A stretch of 64,000 bases of DNA. Source: Andreprevotia sp. IGB-42. Lineage in GTDB: Bacteria; Pseudomonadota; Gammaproteobacteria; Burkholderiales; Chitinibacteraceae. Below are positions 53,829-63,151 of the stretch, one piece after another. The notes beneath the pieces were generated by a model that was not told the origin of the DNA, did no database searches, and saw only the letters and a program-made list of their open reading frames with translations. The position numbers and the translations under genes were made by a program. The stretch lies in assembly GCF_009848685.1 (NCBI RefSeq), contig NZ_WXTX01000002.1, positions 124,001 to 188,000 on the forward strand. Direction: 5' to 3'. How positions within the stretch are numbered: position 1 is the stretch's first letter; each line of letters opens with the position of its first letter.

Positions 53829-53854
53829 CAAATAGCCCGGTGCCGGGTGATAAA
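53825..53854 (+). promoter_or_regulatory. Sigma-70 promoter of the dynamin-like gene
   Basis: A perfect TTGACA (53825-53830) overlaps the mutM stop codon; GATAAA (53849-53854) is the -10 at 18-bp spacing. The start site would fall near 53861. Confidence 0.5.
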
Positions 53855-53908
53855 GCCTTAATCAGGCACGTAAAATAGCCGCCCGCCAAAAGGCGGAGGA
53901 GACACGAG

Positions 53909-55936
53909 ATGAGCACCGAATACCTGCATCAGGACAGCATTGCGGTCAATGACCCCGCTGCCCTTGATATTGTGGCCAGTGACCGCCTGATCGGCGATTT
54001 CCAGGCCTACAGCACCTGGCGCGCCGAGTTGTCGCAATCGATTGCGCAATTGTCGCGCTGGCTGAAGGAACAGGATCTGGACGACAGCCAGACGCAATTG
54101 CGCATTGCGCGCCTGTTGGAGAAGCTCAAGGACGACAAGCTCAATATCGCTTTTGTCGCCGAGTTTTCGCGCGGCAAATCGGAATTGATCAACGCGATTT
54201 TCTTTGCCCATTACAAGCAGCGCGTATTGCCATCCAGTGCCGGCCGCACCACCATGTGCCCGACCGAATTGCTGTACGAAGCCGGCAAGCCGGCGGCAAT
54301 TCAATTGCTGCCGATCGAAACCCGCGCCGGCAATGCCACTACCAGCGAATATCGCCGTTATCCGGAAGAATGGACAACGATCAATCTGGACCTCGATAAC
54401 GCCGATGCGATGCTGGGTGCATTCCGCAAGGTGGGCGACACCAAAAAGGTATCGACCGAGCAGGCGAAGAAATACGGGCTGTTCGACGAAAGCGATCCGG
54501 ATCAGAAAATGACCGTCGATGCCGACGGCCAGATCGAGATTCCGTGCTGGCGCCATGCGGTGATCAATTTCCCGCACCCGCTGCTGGAACAGGGCCTGGT
54601 CATTCTCGATACCCCGGGCCTGAATGCGATCGGTACCGAACCGGAACTGACGCTCAACCTGCTGCCCAATGCGCACGCCATCCTGTTCATCCTGGCTGCC
54701 GATACCGGCGTGACCAAGAGCGATATCGATGTGTGGCGCAACCATATCGGGCGTGCCCAATCGGGCAGCCGTGGCCGGCTGGTGGTGCTCAACAAGATCG
54801 ACGGGCTGTGGGATCCGCTCAAATCGCAGGCGGAAACCGATGCGGAGATCCTCAAGCAGGTAAATACCACTGCGCAATTGCTGGGCGTGCCCACGCGGCA
54901 GATTTACCCGATCTCCGCACAGAAGGCACTGGTGGCCAAGGTGCAGGACGACGACGCATTGCTGGAGCGCGCGCGGCTGACCGATCTGGAAAACGCGCTC
55001 TCCAAGGAACTGCTGCCCGCCAAGCAGGACATCGTGCGCGACAGCACCATGACCGAAGTGGAAGACGTGGTTTCGGCCACGCGCAACATCATTTCCGCCC
55101 GCCGTGGTGGCGTGAAGGAACAACTGGGCGAGCTCTCCACGCTCAAGGGCAAGAACCAGGACGTCGTCACGCAGATGATGGACAAGGTGATGCTGGACAA
55201 GAAGAGCTTCGAGCAGGGCCTGGTGCGCTTCCAGGCGCTGCGCAGCGTGTTCAGCCAGCAAACCAACCAGTTGCTGTCGCTGCTGGGCATGGATGCGCTG
55301 AAGGCGGAAATCGCCCGGATCCGCGGCGAGATGGACAACAGCCTGTTCTCGTTCGGCGAAGGCGGCCTGCGCTCGCTGATGGAGCGCTTCTTCAAGGACA
55401 TCAACGGCAATATCGCCCAGTCTGCCGAGCAGGTGGCAGAAATCCAGGCGATGATGGCGGCAATGTACAAGAAATTCAGCGAGGAGCATGGGCTGGGGTC
55501 AGCCACGCCGCCGCCATTTTCCACGCTGAAGTACCACAAGGAAATTGCCCGGCTGGAGAAATCGTTCCGCGAGCATTTCAATACGCTGGGCAACCTGATC
55601 ACCACCAGCCGTGGCCGCCTGACCAGCAAGTTTTTCGAAACCGTGGCCAGCCGCGTGGTGTACGTATTCGAAGTAGCCAACCGCGATCTGGAAAACTGGC
55701 TGAAAGCGGTGATGGCGCCGATGGAAACGCAGGTGCGCGAGCATCAGTTGCAATTGCGCCGCCGGCTGGAAAGCATCAAGCGCATCCACAAGGCCACCGA
55801 TACACTGGAAGAACGCTTGGGCGAGCTGGAAGACGCAGACCGCCAGCTGGCGCTGCAGATTGCCGAGCTGGATGATCGCCTGCGTGCGGTGTACAGCTTG
55901 CTCAACCGGGAAATCGGCCAGTTGAAAGCCGCCTAG
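53909..55936 (+). CDS. Dynamin-like GTPase
   Basis: 675 residues. GTPase motifs in order: G1 AEFSRGKSE at about 84 (Ala where most P-loops have Gly), G2 region SSAGRTTMCPTE, G3 LDTPGLNA at about 232, G4 VLNKIDGL at about 293. A long helical region follows (about 370-670), ending in coiled coils (RLESIKRIHKATDTLEERL and later heptads). No membrane segment is visible, unlike mitofusin-type bacterial dynamins. Distant relatives include E. coli CrfC/YjdA. The gene stands alone, without the paired second dynamin often found. GGAGGAG precedes the ATG, partly inside a CCGCC-AAAA-GGCGG hairpin. Confidence 0.85.
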   Translation: MSTEYLHQDSIAVNDPAALDIVASDRLIGDFQAYSTWRAELSQSIAQLSRWLKEQDLDDSQTQLRIARLLEKLKDDKLNIAFVAEFSRGKSELINAIFFAHYKQRVLPSSAGRTTMCPTELLYEAGKPAAIQLLPIETRAGNATTSEYRRYPEEWTTINLDLDNADAMLGAFRKVGDTKKVSTEQAKKYGLFDESDPDQKMTVDADGQIEIPCWRHAVINFPHPLLEQGLVILDTPGLNAIGTEPELTLNLLPNAHAILFILAADTGVTKSDIDVWRNHIGRAQSGSRGRLVVLNKIDGLWDPLKSQAETDAEILKQVNTTAQLLGVPTRQIYPISAQKALVAKVQDDDALLERARLTDLENALSKELLPAKQDIVRDSTMTEVEDVVSATRNIISARRGGVKEQLGELSTLKGKNQDVVTQMMDKVMLDKKSFEQGLVRFQALRSVFSQQTNQLLSLLGMDALKAEIARIRGEMDNSLFSFGEGGLRSLMERFFKDINGNIAQSAEQVAEIQAMMAAMYKKFSEEHGLGSATPPPFSTLKYHKEIARLEKSFREHFNTLGNLITTSRGRLTSKFFETVASRVVYVFEVANRDLENWLKAVMAPMETQVREHQLQLRRRLESIKRIHKATDTLEERLGELEDADRQLALQIAELDDRLRAVYSLLNREIGQLKAA

Positions 55937-55996
55937 ATGCTTGCGATGTAGCTGGTGCACGCTGCCAGCTACAAATACAAGCCAGGCAATATCAGG

Positions 55997-56018
55997 AACC
56001 CGGCCAAGCCGGGTTTTT
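55997..56018 (+). terminator. Terminator after the dynamin-like gene
   Basis: AACCCGGC/GCCGGGTT with loop CAA, then TTT. Confidence 0.75.
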
Positions 56019-56045
56019 GGCTGTATGGGCTGGCAAAATGCCCGC

Positions 56046-56588
56046 TCAGGGCGCTTCCAGCAATGCCTGCAGATGCGCGGCGAAGCTGAGGATGCGCCTT
56101 TCTTCATCCTCGTGCGGGGCATGCCCGGTCGGGTGCGTGATGTCGGGCAGGATCAACGGCTCGGCAAATGTCATGCCGCACAATAATGCCGTTGCTTCCA
56201 GCGGGCTGAGCAAGGTGGCGGCCTTGAAGTACGCATCGTTGCCGGGGTGATAGATGGCCCCGTCGCCAGTGCTGAGCACCAGTTGCAAGGTCTTGCCCGC
56301 CAGCGCATGCCCGCCCTCGCCATATGCCCAGCCACGGGCCAGCACCTCATCCTGCCAGTGCTTGAGCATGGGCGGGGTTGAATGCCACCAGAACGGAAAC
56401 TGCATCACGATGCGCCCAGCGCGCAGGCAGGCCGCCTGTTCGGATTCGATATCGATGCGCCCGTCCGGGTACAGGCCTTCCAGGTGGTGGATTGCCGTAT
56501 CGGGCAGATCCTTGATCTGGTCGATGATCAGCGTGTGCGCGTGCGATGTGGCGAGCTGCGGGTGCGACAGCAAAACGAGATTCTTCAT
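56046..56588 (-). CDS. NAD(P)H:quinone oxidoreductase, KefF/MdaB-like flavoprotein
   Basis: 180 residues, flavodoxin-2 fold. MKNLVLLSHPQLATSHAHT binds FMN/FAD phosphate; MQFPFWWHSTPPMLKHWQD and LSTGDG are typical of KefF and the NQO1-like family. KefF proteins activate KefC potassium channels and reduce quinones; a Kef-type antiporter is encoded at 13-15 kb, so a link is conceivable but unproven. Divergent from moaC. Confidence 0.88.
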   Translation of the reverse strand: MKNLVLLSHPQLATSHAHTLIIDQIKDLPDTAIHHLEGLYPDGRIDIESEQAACLRAGRIVMQFPFWWHSTPPMLKHWQDEVLARGWAYGEGGHALAGKTLQLVLSTGDGAIYHPGNDAYFKAATLLSPLEATALLCGMTFAEPLILPDITHPTGHAPHEDEERRILSFAAHLQALLEAP

Positions 56589-56717
56589 GGCGACTCTCCA
56601 GGCCCGGTATGCGGGCCGGTTTTCATGCCTGCTTCCACTATAGGCGTGCCAGCACGCTGCCGGGCGATGCGTGGCGGGATATCATGGCGATCATCCGCAA
56701 ACCGGTAGTGAACCCAG

Positions 56718-57224
56718 ATGAGTGATGCACCCTCTTCCCCCGGCCTGAGCCATTTCAACGCCCAAGGCGACGCCGTGATGGTCGACGTGGGCAGCAAGCC
56801 GGAAAGCCACCGGCTGGCACGCGCCGAGGGCGTAATCCACATGCTGCCCGCCACGCTGCAACTGATTGGTGCCGGCGGCCACAAGAAAGGCGACGTGCTG
56901 GGCATTGCCCGGCTGGCCGGCATCATGGCGGCCAAGAAAACCGGTGAGCTGATCCCGTTATGTCACCCGCTGCCGCTCACCCACGTGGCGGTGGATTTCG
57001 TGCTGGAGGCCCACAGCGTGCGCTGCAACGCAGTGGCGGAAACCGTCGGCCGTACCGGCGTGGAGATGGAGGCGCTGACAGCGGTCAGCATTGCGCTGCT
57101 GACCATCTACGATATGTGCAAGGCGGTAGATCGCGGTATGACCATCAGCAATGTGCGCCTGCTGGAAAAGCAGGGCGGCAAATCCGGCCACTGGCTGGCC
57201 GGCAATGCGTCGGATAACCCTTAA
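56718..57224 (+). CDS. moaC: Cyclic pyranopterin monophosphate synthase
   Basis: Second step of molybdenum cofactor synthesis, with MoaA. 168 residues. [31 protein letters not shown] and [20 protein letters not shown] are the family signatures. MoaA is not in the window, so the genes are dispersed. About 60 bp before the next gene on the same strand. Confidence 0.96.
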   Translation: MSDAPSSPGLSHFNAQGDAVMVDVGSKPESHRLARAEGVIHMLPATLQLIGAGGHKKGDVLGIARLAGIMAAKKTGELIPLCHPLPLTHVAVDFVLEAHSVRCNAVAETVGRTGVEMEALTAVSIALLTIYDMCKAVDRGMTISNVRLLEKQGGKSGHWLAGNASDNP

Positions 57225-57283
57225 CGCGGACAGCGCGATCCGTTATCCTGCGCCCCTCCCTACTGACAACCCGGAACTCCGCG

Positions 57284-58018
57284 ATGGAACCGCTTCGACT
57301 CTCCAAACGCATGGCCGAGCTGGGCCTGTGCTCCCGGCGCGAGGCTGACGAATACATCGCCCGTGGCTGGGTGTTCGTCGATGGCGTGGTGGTGAACGTA
57401 CTGGGCAGCAAGGTGCTGCCCACGCAAACCATCACGCTGAAAAAAGCCGCGCAAACCGCGCAGGCCAACCGCGTGACCGTGCTGATCAACAAGCCCATCG
57501 GCTATGTATCGGGCCAGGCGGAAGATGGCTACGAACCCGCCGTGGTGCTGGTAAAACCGGAAAACCAGTGGGAAGGCGATACCACCGGCGTGGCCTTCCA
57601 GCGCGAGCACCTGGCCAGCCTGGTGCCGGCCGGCCGGCTGGACATCGATTCAGTGGGCCTCTTGGTGCTGACGCAAGATGGCCGCGTGGCCAAGACACTG
57701 ATCGGCGAAAACTCGCAAGTGGAAAAAGAATACCTGGTGCGCGTGGAAGGCTCACTGCCACCCAGTGGCCTCAAGCTGTTGAACTACGGTTTGTCGCTCG
57801 ATGGCGAAGCGCTGCGCCCGGCACAGGTGAAATGGCAGAACGACGACCAGCTGCGCTTCGTGCTCAAGCAGGGCAAGAAGCGCCAGATCCGCCGCATGTG
57901 CGAGCAGGTAGGCCTGCATGTGGTCGGCCTCAAGCGTATCCGCATCGGCAATATCACGCTCGATGAGCTGCCCACCGGCCAGTGGCGCTACCTCGCCGCC
58001 GATGAAAGCTTCATCTGA
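57284..58018 (+). CDS. RluF-type 23S rRNA pseudouridine synthase
   Basis: 244 residues: N-terminal S4 RNA-binding domain (LSKRMAELGLCSRREADEYI, about 5-60), then the pseudouridine synthase core with catalytic D120 in AGRLDIDSVGLLVL and KQGKKRQIRRMCEQVG. The close RluF/RluB/RsuA subfamilies are hard to separate by eye; the spacing and RRMCEQVG favour RluF (position 2604). Same strand as moaC and tlyA-like genes. Confidence 0.87.
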   Translation: MEPLRLSKRMAELGLCSRREADEYIARGWVFVDGVVVNVLGSKVLPTQTITLKKAAQTAQANRVTVLINKPIGYVSGQAEDGYEPAVVLVKPENQWEGDTTGVAFQREHLASLVPAGRLDIDSVGLLVLTQDGRVAKTLIGENSQVEKEYLVRVEGSLPPSGLKLLNYGLSLDGEALRPAQVKWQNDDQLRFVLKQGKKRQIRRMCEQVGLHVVGLKRIRIGNITLDELPTGQWRYLAADESFI

Positions 58019-58060
58019 CCTGCGCCCGCAGTTGCACGCGGCCAGCGCCGGGCAACGTTG

Positions 58061-58804
58061 ATGGCGCGCGCTGACGTACTGCTGGTAGAACTGGGTCTGG
58101 CAGCATCACGCACAGCCGCGCAGCTGCTGATCGAATCCGGCCGAGTGAGTGCAAATGGCACAGCCGTGGGCAAATGCAGCCAGAAGCTCGATACCGCTGC
58201 GCAGATCAGCATCACGCCGGATGCCGCAGACCGCTTCGTATCGCGCGGCGGGCTCAAGCTGGCGGGCGCGCTGGCGCATACCGGCCTCGATGTGGCCGGC
58301 ATGCAGGTGCTGGATGTGGGCCAGAGCACCGGCGGTTTCACCGATTGCCTGTTGCAGGCCGGCGCACGGCGCGTGCTGGGGCTGGAAGTGGGTCACGGCC
58401 AGCTGCACCCGCGGCTGCATGGCGATGTGCGCATCGTGACGCTGGAAGGCGTGAATGCGCGCCACGTTACCCCGGATGAACTCGCCCAGCACCTGGATGG
58501 CCCGGTTCAGGCCATCGTCGGCGATGTCTCGTTCATCTCGCTCACGTTGATCCTGCCGGCATTGGCCGCACTGCTGCCTGCCGGTGCCGTGCTGCTGTTC
58601 CTGGTGAAGCCGCAATTCGAAGTTGGCCCGCAGGGGCTGGGCAAGGGTGGCATCGTGCGCGACGCCGCGCTCTATCCGGCGGTAGAAAACAAGGTGCGCG
58701 ACGCCGCTACGGTGGCCGGGTTCACGGTACTGGATTACTTCGACAGCCCGATTGCCGGTGGCGATGGCAACCGCGAATTCTTCATCCACGCGCGCAAGGC
58801 CTGA
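58061..58804 (+). CDS. TlyA-family rRNA 2'-O-methyltransferase/hemolysin-like protein
   Basis: 247 residues from ATG 58061; a TTG just upstream is an alternative. N-terminal S4 domain (ARADVLLVELGLAASRTAAQ) and FtsJ-type methyltransferase domain (VLDVGQSTGGFTDCLL, LFLVKPQFEVG). M. tuberculosis TlyA methylates 16S and 23S rRNA (C1409, C1920); the target here is inferred. DVGQSTGG has Gln where many relatives have Ala (DVGASTGG). Two S4-domain RNA-modifying genes thus lie side by side. Confidence 0.9.
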   Translation: MARADVLLVELGLAASRTAAQLLIESGRVSANGTAVGKCSQKLDTAAQISITPDAADRFVSRGGLKLAGALAHTGLDVAGMQVLDVGQSTGGFTDCLLQAGARRVLGLEVGHGQLHPRLHGDVRIVTLEGVNARHVTPDELAQHLDGPVQAIVGDVSFISLTLILPALAALLPAGAVLLFLVKPQFEVGPQGLGKGGIVRDAALYPAVENKVRDAATVAGFTVLDYFDSPIAGGDGNREFFIHARKA

Positions 58805-58817
58805 CGCGCCGCCACGC

Positions 58818-59231
58818 TCAGGCTGGTGCGCTCACCATCCATTTCACGCCGAAGCGATCAACCAGCATGCCGAAACCGGACGACCAGAAGGTACTCTGGA
58901 ACGGCATGGTGACCGTGCCGCCATCGACCAGCGCATTGAACATGCGCTCGGCATCGGCCTGACTGTCTGCCTCGATGGACAGTGAGCAGGCGCGCATACT
59001 GGCATCGCCCTCAAGTGCACACTGCCCATCCGATGCCATCAGCTGGGTATTGCCCACTTCGAAATTGGCATGCATGACTTTGTCTGCCCAGTCCGGCGCG
59101 GTGTTGCTGCTGCCTTCGGGCGCGTCGCCAAAGCGGGTGATGAAGGTGGTTGTGGCGCCGATGGCGCTGGCGTAGAAAGCCAGCGCTTCGTCACAGCGGC
59201 CATTGAAGAACAGGTAGGACTGAACACGCAT
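58818..59231 (-). CDS. VOC-family (PhnB/glyoxalase-like) protein
   Basis: 137 residues from ATG 59231 with GGAG 11 bases upstream. Vicinal-oxygen-chelate fold: MRVQSYLFFNGRCDEALAFY and later DRFGVKWMVS. PhnB-like proteins (3-demethylubiquinone-9 methyltransferase domain annotation) rarely have a known reaction. Metal ligands are not evident by eye. Convergent with the TlyA-like gene, 13 bp apart. Confidence 0.85.
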   Translation of the reverse strand: MRVQSYLFFNGRCDEALAFYASAIGATTTFITRFGDAPEGSSNTAPDWADKVMHANFEVGNTQLMASDGQCALEGDASMRACSLSIEADSQADAERMFNALVDGGTVTMPFQSTFWSSGFGMLVDRFGVKWMVSAPA

Positions 59232-59288
59232 GCTGGCGCTCCGGTTAGCGGAAACCATCAGTATAGCGACGCCAGCATGACTTTACGC

Positions 59289-61514
59289 TTACAGTACCTT
59301 GGCCTTCCTGAACAACGCCCGGGCCTCGTCGATATCCGGCTTGAGCGCCTGCACTGCGGCGTCCTGCGGGTAGTCATCGACCACGTCGTAGAAGTAATCG
59401 AGGCTTTCCGGGTAGGCAAACGCCGCGCGGCGCATCAGTGCGTGCGAGAGATCCTTGTCGCCCCGCATCGCGTGCATCACCGCCGCATCGGCCAGTTGGC
59501 TGGGGTACGGGCGTACGCTGTTGAGGCGATCAAGAATGCCCAGTTTCCACGGGATGTCGTTGCGGCTGGCAACGATGTAGTTGGACAGCGCGAAATCGGC
59601 GTAGTAATCGACGAACACGTTGCTGCGCAGCCGCTGCAGCGTGTCGATATTGATGGCGTTCTGCTTGGCATCCTTGGTGGATTCAAGGATGGGGTACAAC
59701 TTCAGGTAGTAATGACCGCCCAGCCCGGCAATCACCAGCAACGCAACCGCTGCCGTGCCCATTGCGGCCCGTACCGGCAACACCGGCCAATGCCAGCGCG
59801 ACGCGTCATCACGCGCCAGGTACAGCATCAGCGCGAACGGCATCAGGAAATGTGCGTACCACAGCGGGTATTCGACCACGCTATGCAACACGGACACCGC
59901 AACCAATGCGGTCGCTAGCATGGCAACCGCATTGCGACGGCGCTTCCACACCCCCACTAGCAAAAATAACCCAGAAACCAGCAGCAACACGTTGGCGACA
60001 ATCAGTTTCGGCCAGAAAAACCGTCGGTTTGCAGCCGGCAACCACCAGCCGCCAGTGCACCACAGCAATCCCAGCAACACAACGAAGGTACCGATCAGCC
60101 CCGTTTCCGCCATCAGGTTCAACAGCGAGTTATGGGCGTGGGTGAACAGCACGCTTTCGGCGATCACGGCAAATTCCGGGCGTACCTGGTACAGAATACT
60201 CTGTGCTGCATAGGCGCTCCAGCCCACGCCCAGTACCGGATGATCGACAAAGGTAATCCACGCTTTTTGCCATTCGACAAGCCGGCGCGCACCATTTGAA
60301 TCCAGCCTGTCCAGCCCGGTTGCCACCCCGTTCGAGGTATGAGTGAAATGCTGGATGACATCATTTACCGCAGGTACAACCACCAGCATCGAAACGAAAA
60401 CCAGCGCCGCGGTCAGAATGAGGTAGAAGCCCAGCCGTCTTTCCTCTGCTTTCCATACCTGACGTCCCCACGCGCTCCAGCGCGACCTGCTCAGCCATTT
60501 TCCCAGCCGGCGATACCAGCGGAGATAGGGATATCGGTTGGCAAGGCGTGGCGAAGCCAGCAAGCGACAGCGCAGGTTACGTATAGCTGGCAGACGGCGT
60601 TTTTCGCGCCGCAGCCATCGCTCGAGCAATGCGTTCAGCTTTGCAGGGCGTTGCTTTTGCTGCCGTTGGCCGCCATGGAAAAACCACAACCATCCCATCA
60701 CCAGCCAAGCCAGCATATACATCAACGGGGAGCGCGATCCGCACCAAGCAATGCTCAAAGCCAGCCATATCAGCAAGATCAATAGTGTTATTCGCGGGTA
60801 ATGAGCCGCTCCCAAGCCAAGCAGCAGCACCCCGACCGCAAGCCCTTCCAGTGCAAATCCGGTAGTCAGCAGATCTCCGGGCACAAGAAATTTGCCGATC
60901 AACACGCATGCCATACCAATCAAGCCGATGGCAAAGCCTGACCAGACCACCAGCTCGGTGCTGGCAAGCTTGCGCTTGGCCAGAAGCCAGCATGCTGCAA
61001 CCATGCCCCACGCCAGATAATGGCCGTACATGTTCTTCTGGCCGATATTGCCGAACACCAGCCGGCCATCACCGTATTTGATCAGGTCATGAACCTGGCC
61101 TGCTCCAACGCCGGAATTGAACAGCGTGCCCACCAGCAAGCCCCAGGCAAACGCGGTGACGAGGGCATCGGTGCCGAACAGTTCGCGCGCGCGCGCCAGC
61201 GCCCACACCGACAGGCCCGCCGCCAGAAAGTACAACGCCGGCACCGTACGTTCCGACCAGTAGGTGATGGGCAGTGCCACGCATTGCAGCGCGATCACGC
61301 CCACCAGCGCGGCCCAGATCAGCGCCGACCACGGGATGGCGGTGCGTGGCTGATCTTTTCTGGCCGGCAGCGCCGCCGCGGCCAGCACCAGCAGTACCGA
61401 CAGCGCAAAGGCGGCCAGTTCGGATGGAAATACCGGATTGGGGTTGTAGCGGTAGGGAATGCCGCAAGGCACGGCAGCAAGCAGAAAGAGCAGGCACTGA
61501 AAAACGTAAAGCAT
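59289..61514 (-). CDS. PglL-type O-oligosaccharyltransferase (Wzy_C family)
   Basis: 741 residues with about 12 membrane segments. Signature periplasmic parts are THAHNSLLNLMAETGL (Wzy_C domain, containing the catalytic-type His) and HSVVEYPLWYAHFLMPFAL (PglL_A). In Neisseria and relatives, PglL moves a lipid-linked glycan to Ser/Thr of pilin and other periplasmic proteins. An O-antigen ligase (WaaL) is the alternative, but the YPLWYAH motif favours PglL. It overlaps tatC (TGATG). No glycan-synthesis or pilin gene is near. Confidence 0.78.
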   Translation of the reverse strand: MLYVFQCLLFLLAAVPCGIPYRYNPNPVFPSELAAFALSVLLVLAAAALPARKDQPRTAIPWSALIWAALVGVIALQCVALPITYWSERTVPALYFLAAGLSVWALARARELFGTDALVTAFAWGLLVGTLFNSGVGAGQVHDLIKYGDGRLVFGNIGQKNMYGHYLAWGMVAACWLLAKRKLASTELVVWSGFAIGLIGMACVLIGKFLVPGDLLTTGFALEGLAVGVLLLGLGAAHYPRITLLILLIWLALSIAWCGSRSPLMYMLAWLVMGWLWFFHGGQRQQKQRPAKLNALLERWLRREKRRLPAIRNLRCRLLASPRLANRYPYLRWYRRLGKWLSRSRWSAWGRQVWKAEERRLGFYLILTAALVFVSMLVVVPAVNDVIQHFTHTSNGVATGLDRLDSNGARRLVEWQKAWITFVDHPVLGVGWSAYAAQSILYQVRPEFAVIAESVLFTHAHNSLLNLMAETGLIGTFVVLLGLLWCTGGWWLPAANRRFFWPKLIVANVLLLVSGLFLLVGVWKRRRNAVAMLATALVAVSVLHSVVEYPLWYAHFLMPFALMLYLARDDASRWHWPVLPVRAAMGTAAVALLVIAGLGGHYYLKLYPILESTKDAKQNAINIDTLQRLRSNVFVDYYADFALSNYIVASRNDIPWKLGILDRLNSVRPYPSQLADAAVMHAMRGDKDLSHALMRRAAFAYPESLDYFYDVVDDYPQDAAVQALKPDIDEARALFRKAKVL

Positions 61515-62254
61515 CAGGAATCCGGGGTGAGTTCTTTGGCGGCAGGTTTGCCCGTCCAGGCGGCAACCATGCAGCCTACCTCAAACAGCAGCCAGAGCGG
61601 AATGGCCAGCAGCAACTGGCTCATCACGTCTGGCGGCGTCACCACTGCAGCAATCACGAAGGCGCCCACGATCACGTAAGGGCGCCATTCACGCAGCTTC
61701 TCCACGCTGACAAAGCCCATGCGCACCAGCACCACCACGAATACCGGCACTTCGAAGGTCACCCCGAAGGCCAGGAACATGCTGAGGATGAAATCGAGAT
61801 ACTCGGCCGAATCAGGCAGCCATTGCATCGAGGCCGGCACCACCGAGGCGATGAACCGGAACACCACGCCGAACACGAAGTAATACGCAAACGCCATGCC
61901 GGCCAGAAAAAGCAGCGATGACGACACCACCAGCGGCAGCACCAGCTTTTTCTCGTGCGCGTACAGGCCAGGCGCCACGAATGCCCAGATCTGGTACAGC
62001 GTATGCGGCAGCGAGATCAGGAAAGCCACCATCGCAGCCACCTTGATCTGCACCATGAACGGCGCGGCGATGCCGAACGAGATCAGCTGATGCGTGGGCA
62101 GCACGTTGGTAAGCGGCGCGGCAACGAAGTTGTACAGCGTTTCACGCACGGCGAAGCACGCCAGGAAGGCCACGATGAACACCAGCGAGCCGCGCACCAG
62201 CCGGGTACGCAGCTCCAGCAGGTGCACCAGCAGTGGTTGAAGTTGTTCCTGCAT
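61514..62254 (-). CDS. tatC: Sec-independent protein translocase TatC
   Basis: Receptor of twin-arginine signal peptides. 246 residues, six membrane segments. HLLELRTRLVRGSLVFIVAF near the N-terminus and LPHTLYQIWAFVAPGLY are conserved. It is the last of tatA-tatB-tatC and overlaps the PglL-type gene by one base. Confidence 0.97.
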   Translation of the reverse strand: MQEQLQPLLVHLLELRTRLVRGSLVFIVAFLACFAVRETLYNFVAAPLTNVLPTHQLISFGIAAPFMVQIKVAAMVAFLISLPHTLYQIWAFVAPGLYAHEKKLVLPLVVSSSLLFLAGMAFAYYFVFGVVFRFIASVVPASMQWLPDSAEYLDFILSMFLAFGVTFEVPVFVVVLVRMGFVSVEKLREWRPYVIVGAFVIAAVVTPPDVMSQLLLAIPLWLLFEVGCMVAAWTGKPAAKELTPDS

Positions 62255-62256
62255 GG

Positions 62257-62811
62257 TCAGCGCCTGTCCCTGGCTATCGCTACGGGCGCCGGGGGCGGCG
62301 CGAAAAGATCGAGCTGGCGCTCGTCGACCACCGGGGCCAGTAACGCCGGTACGACATCTGCCGCCATGTCAGCCGGGTAGTCCGCGATGTCCCCGCCGGG
62401 ATCATCGACAGGCACATCGATGGGCGCGGCCAGCAGCGGGGCTGGTGCCTCGTCTGCCAGCACCGTATGCACCGGTGCCTGCAGCAAAGCCGCAGTGGCT
62501 TCGACCTCGGCATGCACCGGGCGCGAGAAATCCGTGAAATCGCTGTGCGCCTGCCGTACCGGGGCCACCACGCTCTGGTGGATGGTATTGCGCAGGTCAT
62601 CGCCCTCGGCCCGTAATTCGGCCTCGATACGTGCCAGCTCGGTCTGATGCATTTCGCGATCCAGATCTGCCTTCACGCTGGTAACGAAACGCTGTGCACG
62701 GCCGATCAGCGCGCCAACCGTGCGTGCAACCCTGGGCAGCCGCTCGGGGCCGAGCACGACCAGCGCGACAGCCCCCACCACCACCAGCTCACCAAAACTG
62801 ACATCGAACAC
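62257..62811 (-). CDS. tatB: Twin-arginine translocase subunit TatB
   Basis: 184 residues from GTG 62811, giving the canonical start MFDVSFGELVVVGAVALVVLGPERLP: a short membrane helix and amphipathic helix with the GPERLP hinge. The variable acidic Ala/Asp/Val-rich C-terminus runs from about 90. GTG is required to keep the family N-terminus; a downstream ATG would remove it. Follows tatA after 3 bases. Confidence 0.93.
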   Translation of the reverse strand: MFDVSFGELVVVGAVALVVLGPERLPRVARTVGALIGRAQRFVTSVKADLDREMHQTELARIEAELRAEGDDLRNTIHQSVVAPVRQAHSDFTDFSRPVHAEVEATAALLQAPVHTVLADEAPAPLLAAPIDVPVDDPGGDIADYPADMAADVVPALLAPVVDERQLDLFAPPPAPVAIARDRR

Positions 62812-62814
62812 GGC

Positions 62815-63027
62815 TTAACGCTTGTCCTTGTCTGCCGCCTCGATCACGCGGCCGGCTTCATCGGTCTTGGCCTTGGGGGCCTCGTCGCCTTCACCCTTGA
62901 TGCCATCCTTGAAACCGCGCACCGCGTTGCCAAGATCCTTGCCGACGTTGCCCAGCTTCTTGGTACCGAACACCACCACCACGATCGCCAGCACGATCAA
63001 CCAATGCCAAATACTGAAGGAACCCAT
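62815..63027 (-). CDS. tatA: Twin-arginine translocase subunit TatA
   Basis: 70 residues. [20 protein letters not shown] is the membrane helix, then [20 protein letters not shown] the amphipathic helix. GGAG precedes the ATG. It forms the pore ring with TatBC. Confidence 0.96.
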   Translation of the reverse strand: MGSFSIWHWLIVLAIVVVVFGTKKLGNVGKDLGNAVRGFKDGIKGEGDEAPKAKTDEAGRVIEAADKDKR

Positions 63028-63151
63028 GATTATTCTCCGAGCAGGTTTGAATTTGCCGGGCGCCGCGCATGGCCTGCGCCCCTGTATGCGAAAGATGCCT
63101 GGCTTTTGTTACCGCCGAACTGGTGTAGACGACCAACCCGACCAGCGTGCA

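Noticed and set aside
53858-55489. A 543-codon minus-strand frame over the dynamin-like gene
   Set aside because: Low-complexity shadow of a gene with clear GTPase motifs on the other strand.
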